DNA from: an uncultured Bacteroidales bacterium
Lineage (GTDB): Bacteria; Bacteroidota; Bacteroidia; Bacteroidales; FEN-979
DNA: 64,000 nucleotides
Assembly: GCA_903903985.1 (NCBI GenBank)
Contig: CAIVAT010000160.1
Span: 1-64,000 of the forward strand
Reading direction: 5' to 3'
Made by a program: the position numbers and the translations under genes. Below, piece by piece: positions 8,464 through 16,686 of this stretch (the first letter of the stretch is position 1; each line of letters opens with the position of its first letter). The notes beneath the pieces were generated by a model. It did no database searches and was not told the origin of the DNA. It worked only from the letters and a program-made list of their open reading frames with translations.

Positions 8464-9141
8464 ATGTTCATCGGACATTATGGGTTTGCATGCATGGTCA
8501 GGGAAAAGGCTTCAGACATCCCACTCTGGCTTTTATTCGCATCGGTACAACTTCTGGATATCATTGCTTTCACACTTGTGCTTCTGGGGATTGAAAAGGC
8601 ATCATACGTGCCCAGTGATAATCCTTTCTTCAGGAACTGCCTGGATTTGCCCTATTCCCATTCTTTGAGCGGGGCATTGATCGTATCTGTTTTAGTATTT
8701 TTCCTCTTTTGGGTGCTTGATAAGAAATCGTGGGCATGGATTTTGGGATTATGTACTCTATCTCATTGGTTTATCGACTTGATTGTTCACACCCCCGACC
8801 TTGGCATTTTCCTCGGCAGTTATAAAGTCGGTCTCGGTCTTTGGAATTATCCGATTCTGGCATATATACTCGAAATAACAATGGTCGTGACGGGATGGCT
8901 GGTTCTTAAGAAAAACAACTACTCATTTATTTTCATATTTCTAATGGTTGGTGCTTTTACAGGGATGGTCTTTGCTGCGGAACCACCATTCTTCAGCGAA
9001 CATGATGCATTAAGAACTTCTATCGTGCTCATTGTTAACTTGTTATTTATTTTCCTGGCCTATCTGTGGGATCTGAAAACAATTTCAAACAGAATTGATA
9101 CGGGGTACCGTGACAGCAGGCACGTATTCAAAACTGATTAA
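8464..9141 (+). CDS. integral membrane protein, possible metal-dependent hydrolase
   Basis: 225 residues with about six membrane helices. Conserved-looking polar residues sit next to the helices: FIGHYGFA at the start, LPYSHSLSGAL near residue 60 and LSHWFIDLIVHTPD near 98. This pattern of paired His and Asp resembles the YdjM/DUF457 family of membrane-bound putative metal hydrolases. No substrate can be named. It lies 11 bases after the TfoX-like gene and 47 bases before a methyltransferase, in the same orientation. Confidence 0.65.
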   Translation: MFIGHYGFACMVREKASDIPLWLLFASVQLLDIIAFTLVLLGIEKASYVPSDNPFFRNCLDLPYSHSLSGALIVSVLVFFLFWVLDKKSWAWILGLCTLSHWFIDLIVHTPDLGIFLGSYKVGLGLWNYPILAYILEITMVVTGWLVLKKNNYSFIFIFLMVGAFTGMVFAAEPPFFSEHDALRTSIVLIVNLLFIFLAYLWDLKTISNRIDTGYRDSRHVFKTD

Positions 9142-9188
9142 CGTTATACTGTTGAATTATTTACAGGACAAAACCATTTAACCGCAAG

Positions 9189-9896
9189 ATGACACAGTTA
9201 TACTCCACATTAGCGAACATCTATCATGAGATGTATCAGCACATTTTCGATTACGATAAAGAATTTGATTTTTATGATGCGGTTTTAAAACGAAACAACT
9301 GCCATAAAATATTGGAGATTGGTTGTGGAACCGGGATGCTTGCCAAGAGGTTCATTAAAACCGGGTATGACTATCTTGGGTTGGATTTGTTCAGGGAAAT
9401 GCTGGATATTGCCCGTTCTGAGGTTAATTCAGACCGATTCATCCAATGCGATATGCGCGAAATTTCATTTAACAAGCAATTTGATGCGGTTTTGATTACC
9501 GGACGATCTCTTGCCTATGTTACAGAAAATCAAGGCATTCTTGATACTTTGAATGGGGTTCACAAATCTTTGAAGGATGGGGGACTGTTCATATTTGATG
9601 TATTCGAGGCAACCGGGATATTTGATAATTTCAACGATTTTGAACAGGCCTTTGAATTCGATGACAGGAAGATAAAAAGGATCAGCAAGTTAAAAATGAA
9701 CCTTTCAACTGGCTGGACTTATAACTGGTATGCAAAATATATCATCGAACAAAACGGGAAAATAACGGAATATGATGACATTACAACTTTGAGAGCTTTT
9801 ACGAAAGACGAAATTTCACTGTTTCTGAAACTGACTGGTTTTAAGATCAGGGAGATCATTGAAGCGCCGAAGACATTCACAATTATTGCAGAATAA
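9189..9896 (+). CDS. class I SAM-dependent methyltransferase
   Basis: 235 residues. The SAM-binding motif I is ILEIGCGTGMLAKRF near residue 39, motif II YLGLDLFREML, followed by FDAVLITGRSLAYV and the post-motif LKDGGLFIFDVFEA. The fold is complete and the length normal for small-molecule methyltransferases. The substrate is unknown. The C-terminal half (EYDDITTLRAFTKDEISLFLKLTGFK) is typical of the Methyltransf_25 group. Confidence 0.85.
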   Translation: MTQLYSTLANIYHEMYQHIFDYDKEFDFYDAVLKRNNCHKILEIGCGTGMLAKRFIKTGYDYLGLDLFREMLDIARSEVNSDRFIQCDMREISFNKQFDAVLITGRSLAYVTENQGILDTLNGVHKSLKDGGLFIFDVFEATGIFDNFNDFEQAFEFDDRKIKRISKLKMNLSTGWTYNWYAKYIIEQNGKITEYDDITTLRAFTKDEISLFLKLTGFKIREIIEAPKTFTIIAE

Positions 9897-9926
9897 TAGC
9901 CTTGAATAGTACAACAGATCCAAAAT

Positions 9927-10412
9927 ATGATTTATAAAAGATTAATTTTTTTAATATTACTGATGAGTTTAGTAATTACTTCCTTCCAAACAAATGTGAC
10001 CAGAACGGGTAGACCTTCAGGACAGATTAATCAGAAAAACAAGGAAAACACTTCAAGGCCTCTTGTATTGTCTTTCAGTAAATCTTCATATGGTAAATCA
10101 GACACCATCAATGCCTCCATCTTTAATAAAACAGATTCCGATATTGTCATAGCTCTGAGGTGCGGATTTTATCTTGAGATGTCTTATCAGAAATCAGTGA
10201 ACGGGCGCTGGTCGGAAAACAAGGAATTATCATATATGATGTTGAAATGTCCAACCCATATATACACTATAAAGCCACACGAAAAATATGAATTTTCAGT
10301 TCCATCCGCCCTTTTCAAGTCCACGGGCAGTTTTCGGCTTTTAGTTTCATTTACTTTTGCCGCAGAAAACAATAATCAAACAATCACTTCTGTTCCGTTT
10401 AAGATACGATAA
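9927..10412 (+). CDS. secreted protein of unknown function
   Basis: 161 residues with an N-terminal signal sequence (MIYKRLIFLILLMSLVITSF). The mature part looks like a single beta-sandwich: RPLVLSFSKSSYGKSDTINASIFNK, a Cys-containing middle (ALRCGFYLE, MLKCPTHIY; possible disulfide) and TGSFRLLVSFTF near the end. It resembles immunoglobulin-like domains in layout only. It lies 30 bases after the methyltransferase gene. Confidence 0.6.
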   Translation: MIYKRLIFLILLMSLVITSFQTNVTRTGRPSGQINQKNKENTSRPLVLSFSKSSYGKSDTINASIFNKTDSDIVIALRCGFYLEMSYQKSVNGRWSENKELSYMMLKCPTHIYTIKPHEKYEFSVPSALFKSTGSFRLLVSFTFAAENNNQTITSVPFKIR

Positions 10413-10514
10413 ATCAATACGGGTTATTCCCGGTGAACAATCATACAACAGGGGATTTGGTGAGTGTGTGTATTTTCCGTTTGAATCTGTGAAATCAAAT
10501 ATGTGACTCTTCAT

Positions 10515-10641
10515 TGGAAAAAACGGTCGCTTTGACCAGCCTTCGCCGGAGCTGCCCGGCCATCTCATTTGACTGATTTTTAATCGCATACGGTGGTCAG
10601 GCCAAACCGGCGGAAGGTGGTCAGATGATCCGTCTTGTCCA
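10515..10641. repeat. 127-bp inverted-repeat element, copy 1
   Basis: The element begins TGGAAAAAACGG and ends in bases whose complement reads TGGACAAGACGG. The ends form imperfect terminal inverted repeats of about 35 bases, both continuing TGACCA then CCTTC..CCGG. A second copy of identical length and orientation lies at 11331-11457, so one gene (10736-11173) is bracketed by direct copies. The repeated TGACCA/TGGTCA motifs resemble the multiple terminal repeats of IS21-family elements; a MITE derived from such ends is a reasonable inference. No transposase is present. Confidence 0.75.
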
Positions 10642-10735
10642 CAATTAGACTATGCCAGTGTCATCCAAAGAAGAAGGCCGTTGCACGGAATGACAATTTC
10701 AAATTCGCAAAGCCTTCCTCAAGAAACTCCAAGCT

Positions 10736-11173
10736 TTATTTATAGATAACCTCCTTTAACAATTTCCCTCCATAAATTGTCCTCATACTTACCCTGCTTT
10801 CGTTCAATTTCTTCGTCGCTTCTTCGCCTCCGATGATTTTTTTACTGATGGCCTCCCATTTATCTTCCGATCCTTCCATGGCGGAAAGATTCTTGAACTC
10901 CGTCATCAGCATGACGTCCCAATCGTCGGGATTAGCTGCAGCGCCATAAAGAATCTTGTAAGAGACGATCATCCCCTGCTTGACTGCTTCATCATGTGTG
11001 GCCTTCCAGTTAGCCTTCAGGTTATTAAGGTATTCAACGGTCATGTTGGCACTAAGCTTAATAAAGCCTACTTGCCAAACCGATCCGTCTTTATAGGATT
11101 TCTCCTGAGCTGATAGCGTTGAACTAAATGTCAAGCTCAAAGCAAGTAATAAAAATGTGATAATTGATTTCAT
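10736..11173 (-). CDS. secreted small protein, possible alpha/beta-barrel (NIPSNAP-like) fold
   Basis: 145 residues with a signal peptide (MKSIITFLLLALSLTFSSTLSAQ). The mature part has VWQVGFIKLSANMTVEYLNNLKANWK, an alternating strand-helix pattern, then DWDVMLMTEFKNLSAMEGSEDKWEAI. This resembles small ferredoxin-like dimeric barrels, but the match is by eye. The gene is flanked by direct copies of a 127-bp inverted-repeat element. A -7 element TATATTTG lies about 90 bases upstream. Confidence 0.65.
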   Translation of the reverse strand: MKSIITFLLLALSLTFSSTLSAQEKSYKDGSVWQVGFIKLSANMTVEYLNNLKANWKATHDEAVKQGMIVSYKILYGAAANPDDWDVMLMTEFKNLSAMEGSEDKWEAISKKIIGGEEATKKLNESRVSMRTIYGGKLLKEVIYK

Positions 11174-11264
11174 ATATTTAATTGTTAATTATTGATTTAT
11201 AGCTATTTATGATTTATTCTTGCAGGTCAACAAGCAATCATCCCTGTATTGACCAACACGCATT

Positions 11265-11272
11265 CAAATATA
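11265..11272 (-). promoter_or_regulatory. predicted -7 element for secreted protein gene
   Basis: Minus-strand TATATTTG matches TAnnTTTG exactly and lies 92 bases before the start codon at 11173. No other such motif was seen closer to the gene. Confidence 0.4.
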
Positions 11273-11330
11273 TAAAACATTATTCATATTTGGTCTAAAT
11301 TATCTTTATTTTTTATGGTCAGCATTTATC

Positions 11331-11457
11331 TGGAAAAAACGCTCGATTTGACCAGCCTTCGCCGGAACAGCCTGACCATCTCATTTAACTGATTTTTAAT
11401 AGTATAAGGTGGCCAGGCCAAACCGGTGGAAGGTGGTCAGATGATCCGTTTTTTCCA
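11331..11457. repeat. 127-bp inverted-repeat element, copy 2
   Basis: Same length and orientation as the copy at 10515. The left end reads TGGAAAAAACGCTCGATTTG and the complement of the right end TGGAAAAAACGGATCATCTG, so 11 terminal bases are perfectly inverted, followed by conserved TGACCA and CCTTC..CCGG. On the minus strand it supplies the last 20 codons of the small lipoprotein frame at 11396-11542. Confidence 0.8.
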
Positions 11458-11542
11458 GTTGAACGATGGGATCGTGTTTGCAAGCAAAGGCAAGAAGGCA
11501 TAAAAAGAGCCAAAGTCCAAATTTGCTTTTGATGATGTTCAT
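11396..11542 (-). CDS. short lipoprotein, probably truncated by repeat element
   Basis: 48 residues. It begins MNIIKSKFGLWLFLCLL followed by AFAC, a signal peptide with lipobox and Cys21, then KHDPIVQ. From LEKTDHLTTF onward the protein is encoded by the 127-bp inverted-repeat element, ending GLATLYY and a TAA. So only the first 28 or so residues are native sequence. It lies 82 bases downstream of the cohesin-bearing protein gene on the same strand. It may be the remnant of a longer lipoprotein cut by the element, or a functional peptide. Confidence 0.5.
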   Translation of the reverse strand: MNIIKSKFGLWLFLCLLAFACKHDPIVQLEKTDHLTTFHRFGLATLYY

Positions 11543-11624
11543 AATAATGGATTAAAAAGACTTCCGGGCCACGATACATATCGCGACCCGGGACAGTCAA
11601 ACCAAATCAAGAAAGGAAGAGAAT

Positions 11625-14456
11625 TTATAATTTCACGACTTTAAGTATTTCAGAGCGTTCATTTGTATAAACATGAATAAAATAGATCCCTGTGGTAAGT
11701 TCAGGCATTGAAAATTCGTGTTTTCTTTGATTATTTAGGTTTTCAGTATGAACTTTTAGACCATTCATACTGTAGATCTCTGCTTTGGTCATCATAGCCT
11801 GGCTGTCGCCCTTCACCTCAACCGTAAATGTTCCGGTAGTAGGATTTGGGTAAACGCGAACTGACTGATTGTTGACGAATTCAGGAACGGAAGAGGTGGT
11901 CTGCTCTTCAGATACAGGTGCGCTCGCAGCAGGACTCTGCACATGTGTGCAATACTGTCCGTTGAGTGTTATGTACCCGTGAAGATAACCACCATAAATA
12001 ACCGAAGTACCGGGCAAAAAGTTGATCAATTGGCCGGCAACAAACGTTGCAGAACCACCATTCTGAACAGTAACTGATGTTCCGCCGCCGGCAACCGTAA
12101 TAGCCTGGCTAGCACTGAAACACGTATCATGGCCGGCGGCCACATTGACACCCTGAACAGTATTGTTTGCCGGTACAAGCGGAGTCACTCCTCCATTGAT
12201 ATGATTCGTCGGAATGAGGTCATACACTGCATTCGTAAATTCATTGACCGTAAATGGCAACGCACCGGTTCCACCTAAATAGGTAAATTTGATCTCAAAC
12301 AGGGTCGTGCTGTCAGGAACTGCAAGTGTATTCAGACTTGGTTCCAGCCAGTTTGCAGCCACCGTATTTAAGTTTCCCGAATAGAACCACTGGGTTGCCG
12401 GCATACTCGAATAGAAGTTTACCAGCGTGTCATAGTGAAGAACTGCAGGATCATAGGTGATTTGAATGTTTGCAGCACTGATTGGCGTCCCTGCACTGGT
12501 CGCACCTTTCAATTTAACCGGGTAGTAAAGGATATCTCCCGGCGTGGCAGTTTTACTAGGAAGTGTAACAAGCAGGGCACCAACCGGGTAATTCACTGTC
12601 ATGGTAACCGTATTTGAGGTATAGATGCTGATCACACAGGGGGCATTGGATGTAAGGAAACAGAAAATGACATCGCCATTTGCCGGGGGATAAGTTAAAG
12701 TCGGACTGTTGGTTCCCGCATTCAAACCATTCACCTTCCATTGGAATGTTGGCGAAGAGCCTCCATTGACAGTAGTTGCAGTAAATGTAACAGGAGTTCC
12801 TGCCATGACGGGGTTCGCAGAGGCCGAAATCGCAATGCTGGCAGTTTGTGGATTGACAGCCTGCAAAACTGTATTTGAGATAGCAGGTGATCCCGTTTTG
12901 CATGCAAGGCTGGAGGTAAGTGTACAGGTAATCACATCGGTGAAAGCCGGTAAGGCATTCGCAGGAGAGTAGGTGTATACCGGGCTGTTGCTGCCAACAT
13001 TGCTGCCATTCTTTTTCCATTGGTACACCGGCGTAGAACCGCCATTTACCGGTGTAGCGGTAAAGGTTACTGGCGAATTGGCACACACAGGATTTAGAGA
13101 GGATACGATGCTAACAGAGACAGGGAGAACCGGGTTGACGGCAACCGGCAGGGTTGCTATAGCGGAACCTGTATAAGAAACGCTGATACTTTGAGCACCT
13201 GCAGTATTCCAGGCAACAGAAGCAGTATTGTCATTGCTGGTACCTCCGGCCGTGATCGTACCGCCAGTCACTGACCAGGAATAATTGGTTTGCCCTGGAT
13301 CTGCTGTGTAACCATTGCTCGTTGAACCCTGACAAACATCAGTCGGTCCTGCTAAAGATGCAGGTGGAGGGCTGATCCCACCATCAAGGTGGTTAGCCGG
13401 AATCAGGTTATAGGAGGCATCTGTAAAATCATAAACTGTAAAAGGAAGCGAAGCAGTTCCTCCAAGGTAGGTAAACCTGATTTCGAAAAAAGTTGTGCTG
13501 TCAGGAACGGCCACGGTAAGTAAGGAGGGTTCCTGCCAGTTTGCAGCCACTTTGTTGTTGTTACCAGAAAAATACCATTGACTTACAGGTGTTCCAGGAT
13601 AGAAATTGAGAATGGTATCATACGAAAGAACAGCAGGATTGTATGCGATCTCGATGCCTGCTGCACTGATTGGCGTACCTGTTACACTGGCACCTTTCAG
13701 TTTCACGGGAAAATAGACTTTCTGGCCTGGAATTGCAGATATCGTGGAAATTGTAACAAGTACCGGAGGAGTTGTCACCGTCATAGTTATAACATTGGAA
13801 GTAAAAGTATTGTTATAACATGGACCATTGGATGTCAGGAGACAATAAACCACATCTCCGTTTGAGGGTGTATAAGAAAATGTGGGACTATTTGTTCCCA
13901 TATTGATGCTATTCACTTTCCACTGGAAAGAAATAACTGGCCCCTGATTTGCTGGAGTGGCAGTGAAAGTAACTGAAGTACCTGGGGCAACATTCGTTGC
14001 AGAAGCACCAATCGATACACTCGTCAACGGATTCACCGTTACTGGCAAAGTCGCCTGAGTAGCACCAGTATAAGAAACCTTTACACTATAAGATCCTGCA
14101 ACAGCACCCCAGGTCACAATAGCCGCATTACTGGTACTTGTATTACCGGAAGTGAATGAGCCCCCGGTTATAACCCATACATAATTTGTCTGGCCCGGAT
14201 CGGTCGTATAAACATTACTGGTAGAGGTTGCACAAACGGATGTTGGCCCTGTCAGGGAAGCCTGGCTAAACATCGCGTCGCCCTCCCTGGCTGTTGTGTT
14301 GATATTGGGAAGGTCATTCCCAGCCCCGTTTTGTTCTGCAGGGGAAGCTATCATGTTAATTGGCGTTGCCGCTATCGGTGGCGTGGTAATATTTACCCTT
14401 CCAAATCCGACATATGATAACAACAGGATAATAAATAAAAGTTGTATCTTTTTCAT
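11625..14456 (-). CDS. T9SS-exported protein with two cohesin-like domains
   Basis: 943 residues: signal peptide; Ig/PKD-like modules at about 60-225; cohesin-like domain at about 229-360; a second set of Ig-like modules at about 365-625; cohesin-like domain at about 627-757; a short beta-rich region with Cys residues; and a T9SS type A sorting domain at about 866-943 (VRVYPNPTTGTFTVEV ... GIYFIHVYT). The cohesin-like domains share VYFPVKLKGA, ISAAGIEIAYNPAVLSYD, TTFFEIRFTYLGGT and LPFTVYDFTDASYNLIP. Cohesins bind dockerins, and the gene two positions upstream in the operon encodes a dockerin-like C-terminus. The Ig-cohesin unit is present twice, indicating internal duplication. Likely exposed on the cell surface. 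Confidence 0.85.
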   Translation of the reverse strand: MKKIQLLFIILLLSYVGFGRVNITTPPIAATPINMIASPAEQNGAGNDLPNINTTAREGDAMFSQASLTGPTSVCATSTSNVYTTDPGQTNYVWVITGGSFTSGNTSTSNAAIVTWGAVAGSYSVKVSYTGATQATLPVTVNPLTSVSIGASATNVAPGTSVTFTATPANQGPVISFQWKVNSINMGTNSPTFSYTPSNGDVVYCLLTSNGPCYNNTFTSNVITMTVTTPPVLVTISTISAIPGQKVYFPVKLKGASVTGTPISAAGIEIAYNPAVLSYDTILNFYPGTPVSQWYFSGNNNKVAANWQEPSLLTVAVPDSTTFFEIRFTYLGGTASLPFTVYDFTDASYNLIPANHLDGGISPPPASLAGPTDVCQGSTSNGYTADPGQTNYSWSVTGGTITAGGTSNDNTASVAWNTAGAQSISVSYTGSAIATLPVAVNPVLPVSVSIVSSLNPVCANSPVTFTATPVNGGSTPVYQWKKNGSNVGSNSPVYTYSPANALPAFTDVITCTLTSSLACKTGSPAISNTVLQAVNPQTASIAISASANPVMAGTPVTFTATTVNGGSSPTFQWKVNGLNAGTNSPTLTYPPANGDVIFCFLTSNAPCVISIYTSNTVTMTVNYPVGALLVTLPSKTATPGDILYYPVKLKGATSAGTPISAANIQITYDPAVLHYDTLVNFYSSMPATQWFYSGNLNTVAANWLEPSLNTLAVPDSTTLFEIKFTYLGGTGALPFTVNEFTNAVYDLIPTNHINGGVTPLVPANNTVQGVNVAAGHDTCFSASQAITVAGGGTSVTVQNGGSATFVAGQLINFLPGTSVIYGGYLHGYITLNGQYCTHVQSPAASAPVSEEQTTSSVPEFVNNQSVRVYPNPTTGTFTVEVKGDSQAMMTKAEIYSMNGLKVHTENLNNQRKHEFSMPELTTGIYFIHVYTNERSEILKVVKL

Positions 14457-14560
14457 TTTGTTTTTTTTAATTAATTATGTATTATCAATACTATGAAGGC
14501 ATTACATTTGCTTTATAAGCTAAGATATGCTATCGCGTTTTTTAACTTGTATCTGCTGGT

Positions 14561-16561
14561 TTATCTGACCAGCAATTTTTGCGTATAGATACCATCCCTT
14601 GTGGTTATCTTCATGATGTGTAAACCATTGGTCAGGTTATCCTGATGAATTGTTGCAGGAAGGACCAGGTTCCCGGTTGAAAATTCCAGTTGACCTGTCA
14701 GGTTATATATTTCCAATTCGTCGGCCTGCCCATTGCCCGTTTTGGCAGTAATGTGGATCACATGGTCGGCACTCCAGGCACAGAAAGCGGTTTCGCTATG
14801 TTCTTCTTCTCCAACTTCCTGAAAATGTAAAACGAATCTGCCTGATTCAGCTGTTCCATCTGATGCAAATACAAAGGCGCCTGTATTCCGGATATTGATC
14901 ACGGTTTTAGTGATTTTATCCTCAAAAAACAGGGGTTGGCCCGTGTTGAACGATTCGATACCACCAAAAGAAATTTTATAGGATCCGGCAGTATTTGTCT
15001 TGAATTCCACAGGAACAGAAACAAACTCAGGCTCCGTGTTGATAGAAAGTACGCTCTGATCCGATGCTTTTGTGTATATCTGCGGATACGCGCTGTTTCC
15101 TGTCAACTTCCAGGCATCATGACTGCTGTCAAAACCAGCTGTTGAACCTGGAAGTATCTGTACAAATGCCTCATCATAATGATTGGTATCATTTGTGTTC
15201 AGCAGCCTCATGGAAATCACATTAGAAACAGTTCCGACATTTTTATAAAATGGTTGTGTGCTGTGCAAACGTGAACCTGCAGGTATGGTAAGGGATGAAC
15301 CGGGTGCGTTGCTTTTTACAAAGAAACCCTGCATGGCCGGAATGATCCCATCATTTAGTGCTCCAATCGATCCATTCCAACTCACAAATTTATAGCCTTC
15401 CCAAACATACACCGCGTAATCGAGGTTGGTCCTCCCCCAGTTTCCCTGCTCCCACTGAATTGCGGAAGGATAAGGATTGCCGAGCAGGTTGAGTCCCCTT
15501 GAAGAAGCCTGGCTGCCTGCCGTGTAAGACAGGTTGCCTTTTGTTACCGCGCCGGAATTGAACAGACCCTGAAAATTGAATGTTGCCTGGGCCGAACCAT
15601 TGATGCGGTAACCGGATCCGGTTTCCAGGTTCGACGCCGACGGTAGAGTCATCCAGGATGAAGCACTTTCAACATATTTTTCAACGGTGTTGCTTCCGAA
15701 GACACTGGCTGTCGCATCAGCAACCGGTGACGAGACCAGGTTTGGCATGCCTGAACTGAAATCAAGGAAACGGGCGAATTTATTAACACCTGTCCCTGAA
15801 ACCATTCCACGTACAATGAGTGATCCGCTGCCGGTTGCGTCTGACTGCAGGTTCATACTGCCATTGTTGGTATAATCCATGTTTGCCGTAAGTGAATAAC
15901 CAGCGGATAGATTGATCGTTGTTCCCTCGTTGATGGTAATGACTTTGCATACTGCATTGGATAATACTGTAACTTCCCCTGTTTCGATGATGGCATTCGT
16001 ACTGTCGCCTGGGATGCCATTGCTCCAGTTGGCAGCAGTAATCCACGGCCCGGTTCCGTTCCATCTTGATTCACCTGAACCCAATGATGGCGTAATCTGT
16101 CCATTGACATAATGAACCCCGGAAATGATATTGAAGGCTGAATCAATCAGCAAACAACGCGCACTGTCGAAGTCAAGCGTGGTTGCACTACCCAGATAAT
16201 GATAAACAATTTCGAAAAGTACTGTATTGTCCGGAATATTCAGTTTATTCCCTGCTGGCTCTATCCAGTTGGTACTGTACTCAGTTCCGTTTGCACCGAA
16301 AAACCATTGGGAAGCAGGTGTCAGTGCATTGAAATTCAAAGTTGTATCATAGGTTAAACTTGTGTTGATATAACCAATATGCAACTCCAGCCCTGTCACA
16401 CCTTTCCCCCCTGTAAGTCCGTTTAACCCTTTGACAGAAACGGGCAAATGCACATCTGTACCGGGGTTTTGCAACAGTGCGCTTCCCACTGTGACCGTAA
16501 TTTGTGCATGGACGGCAATTAAAGCGAATATTGCCAGGAATGTAATTAGCACTTTTTTCAT
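14561..16561 (-). CDS. T9SS-exported protein with N-terminal cohesin-like domain
   Basis: 666 residues. Signal peptide (MKKVLITFLAIFALIAVHAQ), cohesin-like domain at about 21-158 (ITVTVGSALLQNPGTDVHLP ... FEIVYHYLGSATTLDFD), a middle region starting SRWNGTGPWITAANWSNGIP with a beta-helical look as in Bacteroidetes surface proteins, and a T9SS sorting domain at about 597-666 ending GIYTQKLLVR. One cohesin, so one predicted dockerin-binding site. It lies 125 bases after the dockerin-like protein gene; that gap holds an inverted repeat. Confidence 0.82.
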   Translation of the reverse strand: MKKVLITFLAIFALIAVHAQITVTVGSALLQNPGTDVHLPVSVKGLNGLTGGKGVTGLELHIGYINTSLTYDTTLNFNALTPASQWFFGANGTEYSTNWIEPAGNKLNIPDNTVLFEIVYHYLGSATTLDFDSARCLLIDSAFNIISGVHYVNGQITPSLGSGESRWNGTGPWITAANWSNGIPGDSTNAIIETGEVTVLSNAVCKVITINEGTTINLSAGYSLTANMDYTNNGSMNLQSDATGSGSLIVRGMVSGTGVNKFARFLDFSSGMPNLVSSPVADATASVFGSNTVEKYVESASSWMTLPSASNLETGSGYRINGSAQATFNFQGLFNSGAVTKGNLSYTAGSQASSRGLNLLGNPYPSAIQWEQGNWGRTNLDYAVYVWEGYKFVSWNGSIGALNDGIIPAMQGFFVKSNAPGSSLTIPAGSRLHSTQPFYKNVGTVSNVISMRLLNTNDTNHYDEAFVQILPGSTAGFDSSHDAWKLTGNSAYPQIYTKASDQSVLSINTEPEFVSVPVEFKTNTAGSYKISFGGIESFNTGQPLFFEDKITKTVINIRNTGAFVFASDGTAESGRFVLHFQEVGEEEHSETAFCAWSADHVIHITAKTGNGQADELEIYNLTGQLEFSTGNLVLPATIHQDNLTNGLHIMKITTRDGIYTQKLLVR

Positions 16562-16603
16562 ATTGTTTTCATTGAATTTTAGTGGGTTTGATCCATCCTT
16601 AAA

Positions 16604-16674
16604 ATCACCGCCAAGACGCTAAGAAATCATCTGAACTGTTAGCTTTTTTGGGCCTTTGCGTCTTTGCGGTGAAT
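16604..16674. repeat. intercistronic inverted repeat
   Basis: Left arm TCACCGCCAAGACGCTAAG and right arm CTTTGCGTCTTTGCGGTGA are complementary with two mismatches and enclose a loop of about 30 bases. It lies between two genes of the cohesin operon. The same type of sequence (CTTTGCGTCTTTGCGGTGAA) is a familiar dispersed repeat in environmental genomes. It could attenuate transcription or protect mRNA ends. Confidence 0.6.
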
Positions 16675-16686
16675 GAATGACTTTGA

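Noticed and set aside
11385-11600. 71-codon minus-strand frame
   Set aside because: A different frame of the same strand encodes a signal peptide with lipobox, which is the better candidate; this one lacks protein character.
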